Source: Calditrichota bacterium
GTDB lineage: Bacteria; Zhuqueibacterota; Zhuqueibacteria; Thermofontimicrobiales; Thermofontimicrobiaceae
Assembly: GCA_013152715.1 (NCBI GenBank)
Contig: JAADFU010000010.1
Coordinates: 1-37,837 of the forward strand
Direction of reading: 5' to 3'
Length of the DNA: 37,837 nucleotides
Both the position numbers and the translations under genes were made by a program. Below, piece after piece: positions 8,397-17,900 of this stretch (position 1 is its first letter; the number at the start of each line of letters is the position of its first letter). The notes beneath the pieces are model-generated. The model saw only the letters and a program-made list of their open reading frames with translations. It made no database searches and was not told where the DNA came from.

Positions 8397-9914
8397 CTAC
8401 TTAAGCAATTTAGCCAGTTTCTCCCCGGACGCCTCCAGCAAATCCTTGTGCAGCGAATTTCCGTGGGAATCCATCGTTACGACTGCCGGGAATCCTTCCA
8501 CCTGAAATTCCCAGACAGACTCCGGGCTACCGAATTGTTCCAAATAGACGTGAGGAATTTTTTTGACGGTTTTTGCGTAAATCTGCGCTGCTCCGCCAAT
8601 GGCGTGCAAATACACTGCCCCGTAATCCTGACAGGCTTTCAGCGTTTTGGGCCCCATGCCGCCTTTGCCGATCACCGCCTTGATGCCGAATTTTTTGATA
8701 ATTTCGCCCTGGTACGGTTCCTCCCGAATGGAAGTGGTGGGACCTGCCGCCATGGTTTTGTATTCGCCATTTTCCTTGAGAATCACCGGGCCGCAATGGT
8801 AAACAATCCCATTTTTGATCACATCTAATTCCCCGCCATCGTACAAATATTTGTGAACCGCATCCCTGCCGGTAAAAATCGTACCGTTGATAATCACATT
8901 ATCGCCGACTTTCAGCGAGCGGATTTGTTCTTCAGTAACTGGCGTGTTCAGGACTTTTACAGCCTTTGATTCAATTTTAAAGTCATCGGGAAAATCCACC
9001 TCTTTTTCAAATTCATCAGGAGCCTGGTACAGCCAGCGAACAGCTTCGCCGTCCTGATTCAACACAACACCGCGTCGTCGGTAAGCCCAGCACATGTAAG
9101 CAATGGTCACAAAAAACGAAGCCGGAAGACGATTTCTCGTTCCTATTTTACACGCGCCAATCGTCATTTTTCCGCCGAAGCCCATGGGACCAATTTCCAG
9201 TTGGTTGGCTTCTTCAAGAATCTGGTTTTCTAATTTTGCCAGTTCGGGAATCGGATTCACATCATCTACTTCACGTAAAAGCTCGTGTTTTGCCCATTCA
9301 TACCCCGTGGCGCGATCTCCGCCGACACACACGCCCAAAAATCCGGGACTGCAGCCTTTTCCCTGCGCCTGATACACCGCGTCCAGAATACACGCACGCA
9401 CGCCTTCCAGGTCTCTGCCGTACTTTTTACCGTTGAACTCTGCCGGTAATTTGTACTGAGCGCTCATATTTTCGCAGCCGCCGCCTTTTTGAATGAGTTT
9501 CACTTCAATCTCCGCAGCGTCGCCCTGATAAAATTTAAACGCCGGGCTGCCCGGGCCGAGATTGGTTCCGGAATTTTCCCCGGTGAGACTGTCCACGGAA
9601 TTCTGTCGTAAATAGCCTTTTTTCGTTGCCGTCACTACCGCGTCTTCGATTGCTCTTTGCAATTTATTAATGTCCGTACCCAGCGGATAAGTGATGTAAA
9701 AATTGAGCAAACCAGTGTCCTGACAGATTGGCAGAGATCGCCGTTTCGCAAGCCCAATGTTCTGCAACACCAGATCCAATGCAAAATCGGCTTTTGACCC
9801 GGGCGCTTCTAATTTTTTTCGCAAAGCGAGCGTTTGTTCCACGTCCTGAGGCAAGAATGACGATGTCCGGCGAATCAACTCCAAAATATTTTCTGAAACC
9901 TTCACGTAATCCAT
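8397..9914 (-). CDS. fumA: Class I (iron-sulfur) fumarate hydratase, alpha and beta parts fused
   Basis: This 505-residue enzyme interconverts fumarate and malate in the TCA cycle. Residues 1-290 are the cluster-binding alpha part; about 310-505 are the beta part, with GKGGMGPKTLKACQDYGAVYLHAIGGAAQ. Cysteines 64 (ICQDTG), 188 (KGCSPGFLG) and 275 are spaced like the three [4Fe-4S] ligands of known class I fumarases; that assignment is mine. GGGCENMS (C147) is also conserved in the family. The ribosome site GGAGGG precedes the ATG. Related tartrate dehydratases share the fold, so fumarase is the likeliest but not the only substrate choice. It is 52 nt downstream of a small lipoprotein gene. Confidence 0.93.
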   Translation of the reverse strand: MDYVKVSENILELIRRTSSFLPQDVEQTLALRKKLEAPGSKADFALDLVLQNIGLAKRRSLPICQDTGLLNFYITYPLGTDINKLQRAIEDAVVTATKKGYLRQNSVDSLTGENSGTNLGPGSPAFKFYQGDAAEIEVKLIQKGGGCENMSAQYKLPAEFNGKKYGRDLEGVRACILDAVYQAQGKGCSPGFLGVCVGGDRATGYEWAKHELLREVDDVNPIPELAKLENQILEEANQLEIGPMGFGGKMTIGACKIGTRNRLPASFFVTIAYMCWAYRRRGVVLNQDGEAVRWLYQAPDEFEKEVDFPDDFKIESKAVKVLNTPVTEEQIRSLKVGDNVIINGTIFTGRDAVHKYLYDGGELDVIKNGIVYHCGPVILKENGEYKTMAAGPTTSIREEPYQGEIIKKFGIKAVIGKGGMGPKTLKACQDYGAVYLHAIGGAAQIYAKTVKKIPHVYLEQFGSPESVWEFQVEGFPAVVTMDSHGNSLHKDLLEASGEKLAKLLK

Positions 9915-9966
9915 TAGCCCTCCTTAAAGAAATTTTTTAGTTGGAGAGAAATCACATCATTTTATT

Positions 9967-10419
9967 TTAAAAATAACGGCGAGACATGTGGAAATGATAC
10001 ATCTGCCATTTTTTTGCTTCTTTTTTGAATACGACCGTAATTTGCGCAGTCATCGAATTAGGCAAACCGTCCGTTTCGTAATTGTAAACGACCGTGTAGC
10101 GCGCAAACGCCAATTCCCGATCGCTGTCAATTTCCAAGTTCTGAACCTGCGAATGAATTTCGTCCCACTCTTCTAAAATTTTCGTTAAAAATGAAGGAGT
10201 GGCCTGTTTGTCCAGAACCTGGCCGTCGAGAGTAAAAAAACGAAAATTTTCATGGCAGAAGGAGACGAATTGATCAAAATCTTTGGCGTCAAAAGCCTGG
10301 TTGTATTTTGCAATTAATTGTTTGATTTCACTTTTTGCCGCATTTTTGTCAGCAAGTGGCTGGCAGGAAATCGCGAAAAGAAAAAGGACAAGCAGTAAAA
10401 CAAGAATTTTTTTGTACAT
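9967..10419 (-). CDS. Small NTF2-like (SnoaL/DUF4440-type) lipoprotein
   Basis: This 150-residue protein has a signal peptide ending in the lipobox AISC (Cys19), so it is probably membrane-anchored. The mature part fits the cone-shaped NTF2-like fold: an N-terminal helix (IKQLIAKYNQAFDAKDFDQFVSFCHENF), short strands, then ARYTVVYNYETDG and AQITVVFKKEAKKWQMYHFHMS. The last segment is the typical end of DUF4440/SnoaL-like proteins. GGAGAG precedes the ATG. It lies upstream of fumarase on the same strand and may share its transcript. I infer ligand binding; no enzyme activity can be assigned. Confidence 0.8.
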   Translation of the reverse strand: MYKKILVLLLVLFLFAISCQPLADKNAAKSEIKQLIAKYNQAFDAKDFDQFVSFCHENFRFFTLDGQVLDKQATPSFLTKILEEWDEIHSQVQNLEIDSDRELAFARYTVVYNYETDGLPNSMTAQITVVFKKEAKKWQMYHFHMSRRYF

Positions 10420-10733
10420 TTGAAACTCTCCGTAATTTTAATAGTGAAATATATGCATGATTTCTTTAAATTTCAAGTAATTTCTTTATTATTTCCTGTC
10501 AAAAGTACCTGTCATTTTGACATAACGCCAATAATTTGCCAAAACGTCAGCCTTCTTCTCTCTGCTGAAATTTAGAACAACTCTTATAATCATCTGTATT
10601 CGCAGCACTTACAACTTTTGCGCTGCTTGTGGCACACAATTTGCCGAAACGCAGTTGATAAATTCTCAAGAAGGACTCAGAAAAAGACAGAATTTGAAAA
10701 TAGAATTTAAATTGAGAAGCAAAAGGATCACCC
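10420..10733. promoter_or_regulatory. Divergent intergenic region upstream of lon
   Basis: These 314 nt hold no convincing gene. A TATAAT at 10585-10590 with a poor -35 (TGCTGA, 16-nt spacer) may serve lon. A short inverted repeat, TGTCA-TTT-TGACA (10510-10522), could be a protein site. I see no CIRCE element or other known heat-shock operator. Confidence 0.35.
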
Positions 10734-13121
10734 ATGAGTGAATATAAAAAAGACTACACAGCTTCGATTCCGATGATTTTGCCGGTAATACCTTTGCGCA
10801 ACGAGGTGCTTTTTCCTCAGCAATTTTTGCCTGTCACTGTGGCACGGGAAAAATCTTTGAACTTGCTCAATGATTTGAGCGAGGAAAACAATATTATTGC
10901 CATCATCACACAAAAAGATTCTTCGAAAGATGATCCGACGCCGAAAGATTTGTACACCATCGGCACAGCGGCGAAAATCATGCGCAAAATAGATATGCCC
11001 GACGGCAGCAAGACAATTCTGATTCAGGGATTGCACCGCTTGAAAGTAATCACCTACACTCAGGAGCAGCCCTATTTCAAAGCGGTTTTTGATCCGATCC
11101 GCAACGAGGATCTGACTATTCACGAACCGGAACGCGTCGAGGCATTATCGGCTAATTTGCGCAATATTTTCAAACGCGTCGTGGATCTGTCTAGCGACAT
11201 CACTTACGAACAATTAGTGATGGTTTCCAACATCAAAGAACCGGGCATGTTGGCGGACATGGTCACCGCGTTTTCCAACTTACAGATTGAAGAAAAACAG
11301 GAAATTTTGAATACGTTCGACATTCAGGAACGTCTCAATAAAGCAAATATCATTATTAACAAGCTGTTACAAACGTTGGAATTGGGCGAAAAAATCCAGA
11401 CTGACATTCAAAACAAAATAGGCCAGACGCAGCGGGAAATGTATTTGCGCGAACAATTGAAAGCCATTAAACGCGAGTTGGGCGAAGACGTCGAAGGATC
11501 GGAACTCGATGAGTTGCACGATAAAATTGAGAAGGCGAAAATGCCCGAAGACGCGCGCCAGGTCGCGAAGAAAGAACTCAATCGCCTTTCGCAAATGCAC
11601 CCGGCGTCGGCGGAATACACGGTCGCGCGCACTTATCTCGACTGGCTGATCGACCTCCCCTGGAGTAAAACCACCAAAGATATTTTAGACATTGCCAGAG
11701 TGAAGAAAAAATTGGACGCCGATCATTACAATTTGGAGAAAGTCAAAAAGCGAATTCTTGAATATCTGGCGGTGCGCAAACTGAAAAACGACATGCGCGG
11801 ACCTATTCTTTGCTTTGTGGGACCTCCTGGTGTGGGAAAAACTTCGCTCGGGCGCTCCATCGCCGAAGCCATGGGAAGAAAATTCATTCGGATGTCTTTA
11901 GGCGGCATCAGAGATGAGGCGGAAATTCGCGGCCATCGCCGCACTTACATTGGCGCTTTGCCGGGACGCATCGTTCAGGGCATCAAAAAAGCCGGTTCCA
12001 ATAATCCGGTTTTCATGCTCGACGAAATTGATAAATTGGGTCACGATTTTCGCGGGGATCCCTCGTCCGCGTTGTTAGAAGTTTTGGATCCGGAGCAAAA
12101 TTTTTCCTTCAGCGATCACTATCTTGAGGTGGCGTTTGATCTGTCAAAAGTAATGTTTATTGCCACCGCGAACATGCTGGAACCGATTCCTGCGGCGTTG
12201 CGCGATCGCATGGAAGTCATAGAAATTCCCAGTTATGTGGAAGAAGACAAAGTACACATCGCGAAAAAATTTCTTGTGCCCAAACAAATCAAGGAGCACG
12301 GTTTAACTGAGAAAAACATTTCGTTCCGCAATGACGCCCTGCGGTCCATCATCAACGCTTACACCAGAGAAGCCGGCGTGCGAAATCTGGAACGAGAGAT
12401 CGCAGCGATTTGCCGCGGCGTTGCCAAAGATGTCGCCACGGCAAAAGATCAGTCAAAAATAAAAAAATCCATCATTACGCCGAAAAAAGTGGAGCAATAT
12501 CTGGGACCAATCCGGTTTTATTCCGAAGCAGCCGAACGTATCAATCAAACTGGTATTGCTGTCGGACTTGCCTGGACCATGGTGGGCGGAGACATTTTGT
12601 TCATTGAAGCTACTAAAATGCCGGGCAAAGGCAAACTCTCGCTCACCGGTCAATTGGGCGATGTGATGAAAGAATCGGCCCATGCAGCGCTGTCGTACAT
12701 TCGCGCAAATGCGGAAAAGCTGGGCATTGAAGGAGATTTTCACGAGAAATTTGATATTCACATTCACATCCCGGCGGGAGCCATCCCCAAAGACGGACCC
12801 TCGGCCGGAGTGACGCTCTTCACAGCGATGGTGTCATTGCTTTCGGACAGGAAAGTTCGCTCTGACGTCGCCATGACCGGTGAAATTACGCTGCGCGGAA
12901 ATATCCTCCCCGTCGGCGGCATCAAAGAAAAAGTCCTCGCTGCTCATCGCGCCGGCATAAAAACAGTGCTGCTCCCGAAAAAGAATGAAAAAGACTTGAT
13001 CGACATTCCCGAACATATCCGAAAAGAGATGCAGTTTCACTTTTTGACCGAGATGTCTGATATTTTGAAGCTGGCTTTTGATTTAAAAAAAATGAAAAAA
13101 ATTGAAGCGGCAAGTGAGTGA
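10734..13121 (+). CDS. lon: ATP-dependent Lon protease
   Basis: This 795-residue protein has the full LonA layout. The N-terminal substrate domain covers about 12-210 ([12 protein letters not shown]), and a coiled-coil region follows to about 310. The AAA+ module has Walker A GPPGVGKT at 363-370 and Walker B FMLDEIDK near 430. The C-terminal protease domain (about 600-790) has Ser690 in [10 protein letters not shown] and Lys733 in [11 protein letters not shown]; the 43-residue spacing of this pair matches E. coli Lon. It degrades misfolded and regulatory proteins in the cytoplasm. An AAAAGGA motif precedes the ATG. The gene stands alone and ends at a strong terminator. Confidence 0.98.
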   Translation: MSEYKKDYTASIPMILPVIPLRNEVLFPQQFLPVTVAREKSLNLLNDLSEENNIIAIITQKDSSKDDPTPKDLYTIGTAAKIMRKIDMPDGSKTILIQGLHRLKVITYTQEQPYFKAVFDPIRNEDLTIHEPERVEALSANLRNIFKRVVDLSSDITYEQLVMVSNIKEPGMLADMVTAFSNLQIEEKQEILNTFDIQERLNKANIIINKLLQTLELGEKIQTDIQNKIGQTQREMYLREQLKAIKRELGEDVEGSELDELHDKIEKAKMPEDARQVAKKELNRLSQMHPASAEYTVARTYLDWLIDLPWSKTTKDILDIARVKKKLDADHYNLEKVKKRILEYLAVRKLKNDMRGPILCFVGPPGVGKTSLGRSIAEAMGRKFIRMSLGGIRDEAEIRGHRRTYIGALPGRIVQGIKKAGSNNPVFMLDEIDKLGHDFRGDPSSALLEVLDPEQNFSFSDHYLEVAFDLSKVMFIATANMLEPIPAALRDRMEVIEIPSYVEEDKVHIAKKFLVPKQIKEHGLTEKNISFRNDALRSIINAYTREAGVRNLEREIAAICRGVAKDVATAKDQSKIKKSIITPKKVEQYLGPIRFYSEAAERINQTGIAVGLAWTMVGGDILFIEATKMPGKGKLSLTGQLGDVMKESAHAALSYIRANAEKLGIEGDFHEKFDIHIHIPAGAIPKDGPSAGVTLFTAMVSLLSDRKVRSDVAMTGEITLRGNILPVGGIKEKVLAAHRAGIKTVLLPKKNEKDLIDIPEHIRKEMQFHFLTEMSDILKLAFDLKKMKKIEAASE

Positions 13122-13132
13122 TTTGAAGATAG

Positions 13133-13168
13133 AAAAGCCAGGTTTCTTAATGAAGAAATCTGGCTTTT
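13133..13168. terminator. Strong bidirectional terminator between lon and rlmD
   Basis: A 16-bp stem (13133-13148 with 13153-13168, one wobble pair) has a 4-nt AATG loop, with T-rich sequence on the right and A-rich sequence on the left. It overlaps the stop codon of the methyltransferase, so both convergent genes end here. Confidence 0.92.
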
Positions 13169-14586
13169 TATTTCGTCAAAATTGCCACAGTCTCCACATG
13201 CGCCGTGTGCGGGAACATATCCACCGGCTGCACTGACGTCAGGCGATATTCTTTGTCGCACAGAATTTTGAGATCTCGCGCCAACGTGGCCGGATTGCAG
13301 GAAACGTAGATGATCTTCCCTGGCGCCAGTTCAATAATTTTCTCCGAAACTTTCGCGTGCATGCCGGAACGAGGCGGGTCAATGATGATCACATCCGGTT
13401 TGCCGAAATTTTTTATTAATTCCGCCGTATTCAACACCTGATCTTTGATGTCTCCCAGCACAAATTCACAATTTTCGATTTGATTGCGCCTGGCGTTTTT
13501 GCGCGCATCGTGGACAGCGGCAGCGATGATTTCAAAGCCGACTACCTTTTTCACCTTATCGGCGATGAAAATGCCGATGCTGCCGGTGCCGGAATAGAGG
13601 TCGTACACAATTTCACTCCCCTGAAAATCGCCTCGTTCAACGACCAGTTGGTACAATCGCTCCGCCTGTCGGGAATTCGTCTGAAAAAATGAATTCGCTG
13701 AAATGCGAAATATTCTGTCTCCTAACTTTTCTTCGATAAATCCTTCGCCAAAAAGAACCCGCTCTTCATCGCCAAAAGCGATCTGCGCTTTTTTGCGACT
13801 AATATTATGCACCATGGTCGTGACAAAAGGAAATTCACGCTGAATTTGGCTCGCCATCTCGTCCACTGCCCCATGCCCTTCCGCGTCATCAGCAGTGATG
13901 ATGTTGACCATCATTTGCGATTTTTCCCGGGTCTCGCGAAAGACAAGAAAGCGCCAATAGCCGGTGTGTTTTTTTATGGTGTAAGGTTTTAAATTTGTGT
14001 TTTTGGCAAAGCTCCTGACGAAATTTAATAGCTCATTGCTCTGCCGGGACAATAAATGGCACTCATGAATATCCACGACCTTGTCAAAAACATTGGGCGC
14101 GTGCAATCCCAGCGCAAAATTTCGTTCAATTTCTTGTTCGCTGTCAATTTCCTCGCGCGACAGCCAGCGCAAGGGACTGAAGGAATATTCCATTTTGTTG
14201 CGATAGAAAAAAATCTCCGGCGATGGCAGCATGGGCATCATGGGCACACTAACGAAACCGCCCAAAAATTTGATCGTATCTTCGACCTGAGACTGTTTCT
14301 GTTGCAATTGGCTAGCGTAAGATAAATTTTGCAACAGACAGCCGCCGCACACGCCGAAGTAACGACACCGCGGCTCGATTTCAAAAGGCGAGCGTTCGAC
14401 AATTTCCACCACTCGGGCTTCGGCATAGCTCTTTTTCGAACGCACAATTTGCGCCCTGACTCGCTGCTGCGGCAAAACTCGCCGCACAAAAACAGTGTAA
14501 CCATCAACGTGAGCCACGCCCTTGCCGCCGAGCGCCAACGATTCTATTGTCAATTCAACTATTTCGTTTCTTTTAAATTTTGGCAT
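13168..14586 (-). CDS. rlmD: 23S rRNA uracil-5-methyltransferase, RlmD/RumA family
   Basis: This 472-residue protein begins with a TRAM RNA-binding domain (about 5-60). Next is a [4Fe-4S] cysteine set, CRYFGVCGGC, at about 78-87, with an earlier cysteine missing from view. The SAM-dependent methyltransferase domain has VYDLYSGTGSIGIF (about 325), DPPRSGMH (about 400) and the catalytic cysteine in YVSCNPATLARD (about 428). It transfers a methyl group to C5 of a uridine in RNA, most likely 23S rRNA. The exact position (U1939, U747 or both) cannot be read from sequence, so the symbol is family-level. AGGGA precedes the ATG. Confidence 0.92.
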   Translation of the reverse strand: MPKFKRNEIVELTIESLALGGKGVAHVDGYTVFVRRVLPQQRVRAQIVRSKKSYAEARVVEIVERSPFEIEPRCRYFGVCGGCLLQNLSYASQLQQKQSQVEDTIKFLGGFVSVPMMPMLPSPEIFFYRNKMEYSFSPLRWLSREEIDSEQEIERNFALGLHAPNVFDKVVDIHECHLLSRQSNELLNFVRSFAKNTNLKPYTIKKHTGYWRFLVFRETREKSQMMVNIITADDAEGHGAVDEMASQIQREFPFVTTMVHNISRKKAQIAFGDEERVLFGEGFIEEKLGDRIFRISANSFFQTNSRQAERLYQLVVERGDFQGSEIVYDLYSGTGSIGIFIADKVKKVVGFEIIAAAVHDARKNARRNQIENCEFVLGDIKDQVLNTAELIKNFGKPDVIIIDPPRSGMHAKVSEKIIELAPGKIIYVSCNPATLARDLKILCDKEYRLTSVQPVDMFPHTAHVETVAILTK

Positions 14587-14764
14587 GAAAAATCCCTGAG
14601 TTGGAGATATTGCGGCAAGATGTCAAAAAAACTGTCTCAAAATAGAACACTGTTGCAATCTGATACACTCAAAATTCTATTGTTTTTCCTTATTTCTTTT
14701 AATTTCAAGATGTTAAATAATGACAAGAATTATCATTTTATTTTTAATTGAGTTAACTAATTTT

Positions 14765-14792
14765 TTGCTGATTTTTTCGTTGGCATTATAAT
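14765..14792 (+). promoter_or_regulatory. Promoter of a candidate small RNA
   Basis: TTGCTG (14765-14770), a 16-nt spacer and a perfect TATAAT (14787-14792) predict a start near 14799. No open reading frame follows before the terminator at 14937. On the other strand the same AT-rich stretch also has a TATAAT-like box (14792-14787), which could serve the methyltransferase gene. Confidence 0.6.
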
Positions 14793-14798
14793 TGAATA

Positions 14799-14973
14799 TT
14801 AAAAAACAACAAACAAAAGCACTGCAACTTTGCACGGCATCTGTTTAGTAATCATTAATGGGAGGTTTACAAGCACAACAAACCAACCGAAACAGCGAAT
14901 TTGACCCGAATTCTTGCTGTTCCGCAATACGAGCATGGGCTCTTCGTTTCCCCACGGAGAGCTCTTTTTTTTT
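14799..14973 (+). ncRNA. Candidate structured small RNA of about 175 nt
   Basis: This plus-strand stretch lies between a sigma70-type promoter and a strong intrinsic terminator, with no plausible coding sequence. It contains an internal hairpin: AACAGC (14891-14896) pairs with GCTGTT (14916-14921), with an inner AATT/AATT pairing. Its size is near that of 6S RNA, but I cannot recognise 6S, SRP, tmRNA or RNase P landmarks. The 3' end runs antisense into the last codon and stop of the C25 peptidase gene. Confidence 0.5.
14937..14973 (+). terminator. Intrinsic terminator, plus strand
   Basis: GGGCTCTTCG (14937-14946) pairs with CGGAGAGCTC (14955-14964; two wobble pairs) around an 8-nt loop, followed by nine T (14965-14973). 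The T run lies on the plus strand only, so it does not terminate the minus-strand peptidase gene, whose stop codon it overlaps. Confidence 0.85.
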
Positions 14974-17900
14974 ATCGAGAAATTACCAGTTTCCCGATTT
15001 TTTCTGCTTTGATAGTTTTGTCTCCGTGAGGCGCCCGAGCGATTACTTTGTACAAATAGACGCCATTTGCCAATTCATCGCCATCGCGATCAAGACCATC
15101 CCAGTAAACTTGATTAATTGCCGCTTCCGCGACGATTCCTTCCAGCGTCTGAATCAGGGTGCCGCGCGTGGTGTAAATTTTTATTTTCACTTCGCACTGC
15201 TGACTGGCGTAAAACGTGAATGTTGTGGAAGATGAAAACGGGTTGGGATAATTGAACACATCCTGCAACACAAGCTCATCTTCAGAAACTACCTGAAAAG
15301 TCGCTGTCTTCACCGAAGAATTATTGAAATTATCCCACGCTTTCACAGTGATCGTGTGCGTTCCCAATGGCAAGCCGTATTCGGGGGTATCCGCACTCTG
15401 CGTCAGCGAAGCCGGCAATTTGTGAGTGGAAAAATCATAGAGCGCCTTGCCCGCCTGAAAATTATTTTCGTAATAATTGAAATAATCCGTAAGCACAATT
15501 TTTTCCGCCTCCAGATCGTCCAGCGTCATGGTAATGTTATGGCCGATATCGCCGACGATATTGATGCCGCTCACGCTGTCCGCCAATTCCACTTCCAGGA
15601 CAGAGTTTCTGGGAACGGTTTTGCCATCGGAAAATTGGGTTCCCTCAAAACTGATACGGATTTCGGGTCCTTGTTCGTCTTTCAGAAAAGAGGTCCCCCC
15701 TACCGGCACCGAGTCGCGGTAACCCACGCCTTGAATCTGCTGATCCGCAAAATAGATGCTGATGCGACCTAAATTGCCGCCGTAAGTAATGTCTTTGGGA
15801 ACAATGAATTCCGCTGCAAAGTGTCCGTTTTTTGCCGACACATTTCCCCGAAAAATTGTTTTCCCGGGCGAGTAGTAACGAATTTGTGAATTGCGCACAG
15901 TGTAGTAGATTTTGAATTGCTTGGAATCGTAAACCTTGAGCAGTGCCTTTCCTTGAAAATTTGAAAATGCATTCTCGCTTTTCCCCAGGTAGCCCTCGAC
16001 GCGAATTTTGCTCAAAGCTTTCAAAGTATCGGGCTGGATCTTCGTGAAATGTGCCGAATAACGAGGCGCTCGCAACCGCATCGTCGGATCGCCAAAAATA
16101 TGATATTTCTGATCGTTAGTCACACTGTAATTTGCCAATTTTGCCTTCATCAGCGCCACTGCGATGCGTTCGGTCGGTTGTTGGCCGTTGAAAAGATGCA
16201 CATAAAAAAGCCGGTTCAACGCTGTATTGAGATCAGCGTAAGCCAGCCGCGTGGAACTCAAAAAGCCGATTCCGCCGCGATCTTTTTCTGTAAACAATTC
16301 CTCGGAAAATGCCTGCTCCAACGGATCGTCAAATCTGCCAAAATCGCACGTGGCAGCAATCCAGAAAGGCAGTCGATGCTCATTTTGAATCAGTGCCAGA
16401 TCCCGGCTTTGTTTGAGCAATCGCTCGTGCGCCCAGAGAGTCGGATTGCCGTGACCGATGTAATTGACAATCAGCGTGCCCTTGTTCAGACAATCCAGCA
16501 GCGCTGCCGTCGCGGCTGGTTTCATGATGCCGGACGTTGAGGGATCGCGCTCGGCCGGATACTCAATCAAATAGATTTTTTGCTTCTCAAAAGAATCCGG
16601 CACAAGATTTTCAATGATATCTTCGGCATCTCTGGTGTGCTGGGTTTCATTATCCGTTTTGTTCGTTATTTCGTCGTCGCCGACCATAGTGACAACATTT
16701 CTCCAATCATCCAAAGCCAGTGCGCTCTGCGATTGAATTAAAGGTGAGTTTTCATAATCGATAATTTTCTGTACCACATTTCTTACTTCTTCCGCCGATT
16801 GAACCGGAAACCTGCCAATTGCCAGATCGATCGCGGCATCATTTCCGCTGACCATGACGTACCAGTCGTCAGTGGCGCGACTGGAATTTTCGTTCATTTC
16901 CGTAGTTTCAAACGGGGGAATCCAGTTTTTGTCGGTGCTGCCCTTCAAATTTTTATAATCATAATCGCCGTCGCCGCAAAGCAAAACGTATTTTGGCTGC
17001 GGATACCAGTTGTCAAACGCATATTTGATGAAATCGCGAATTGCCGTCGGGTCGGTGAGTCCCCAGGAAAATTCATTGTACACATCGGAAATTTTGACAA
17101 TCTGCGTGCTGACACTATCCATTTGCTCGCGCAACTCTTTGAGCGGCAAAATTTCATTGTAAAAATCGTCGTGTGTGATGATGAGGAAATCCGCGCCGTC
17201 GTTCAGCGAACGAATAACTCCCACATTCACTTTTTCCAGCGATGCCGGCGTGCGATACGCTTCCGGCGTCAGAGCAACATATTGCCGCAACAGCGTATCG
17301 GAAGAATCGTCCACAAAAGTCACTGTCCCGGAAGAAATTTCCGTTCCGGTCAATTCTGCAATTTCAAAGCGATCTGTCACGTCAAAAACATGAATATCAT
17401 TGCTGCTGAATCCGGTCACGCGGTATTTCTGCGCGCCGCTTGCGGACTGCATGAACCAGAGGTAACTATCTTCAGCTTCAAATTTCTTTTTGTAAAAAAG
17501 CTCGAACCAATCGAGATACATCTGGCTTTCGGCGTTATTGCCATTATATTGAATTTTAATACTGTTGTACCCGCTCTCTGAAAAATTGACCGTACCGGTT
17601 TTTTCAATGGTTTCAAAACGACTGCCCAGAAACTGATGCGTGGCAAAAAGCTGATCATTGACATAAATGGAAATGCGATGCGTAGAAGAGGTCAAACCAT
17701 AAAATCGTATGCGCATCACGAGATTATCTGCCGTATTTTCCGCAGCCGGGAGATAAGCGCTGTAATTTTGTGTTTGGTTGCCAGCCAGCAGTCTGCCAAA
17801 CCAATCAAGACCCGAATGAAGAAAATTATTAATTTCATCTTCCTCAAAATGACGTCCGTAAAAATCCAGATTGGCGATCACATTCGGGTCGGAACTGGCG

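Noticed and set aside
10547-10735. 62-codon minus-strand frame upstream of lon
   Set aside because: It covers the lon promoter region, has no ribosome site and shows no recognisable protein features.
14799-14973. 6S RNA identity for the candidate small RNA
   Set aside because: The size fits, but I could not find the long paired ends around a central open bubble, so I left it unnamed.
14858-15235. 125-codon plus-strand frame
   Set aside because: It runs through a strong terminator and then antisense over the C25 peptidase gene; composition is that of a shadow frame.
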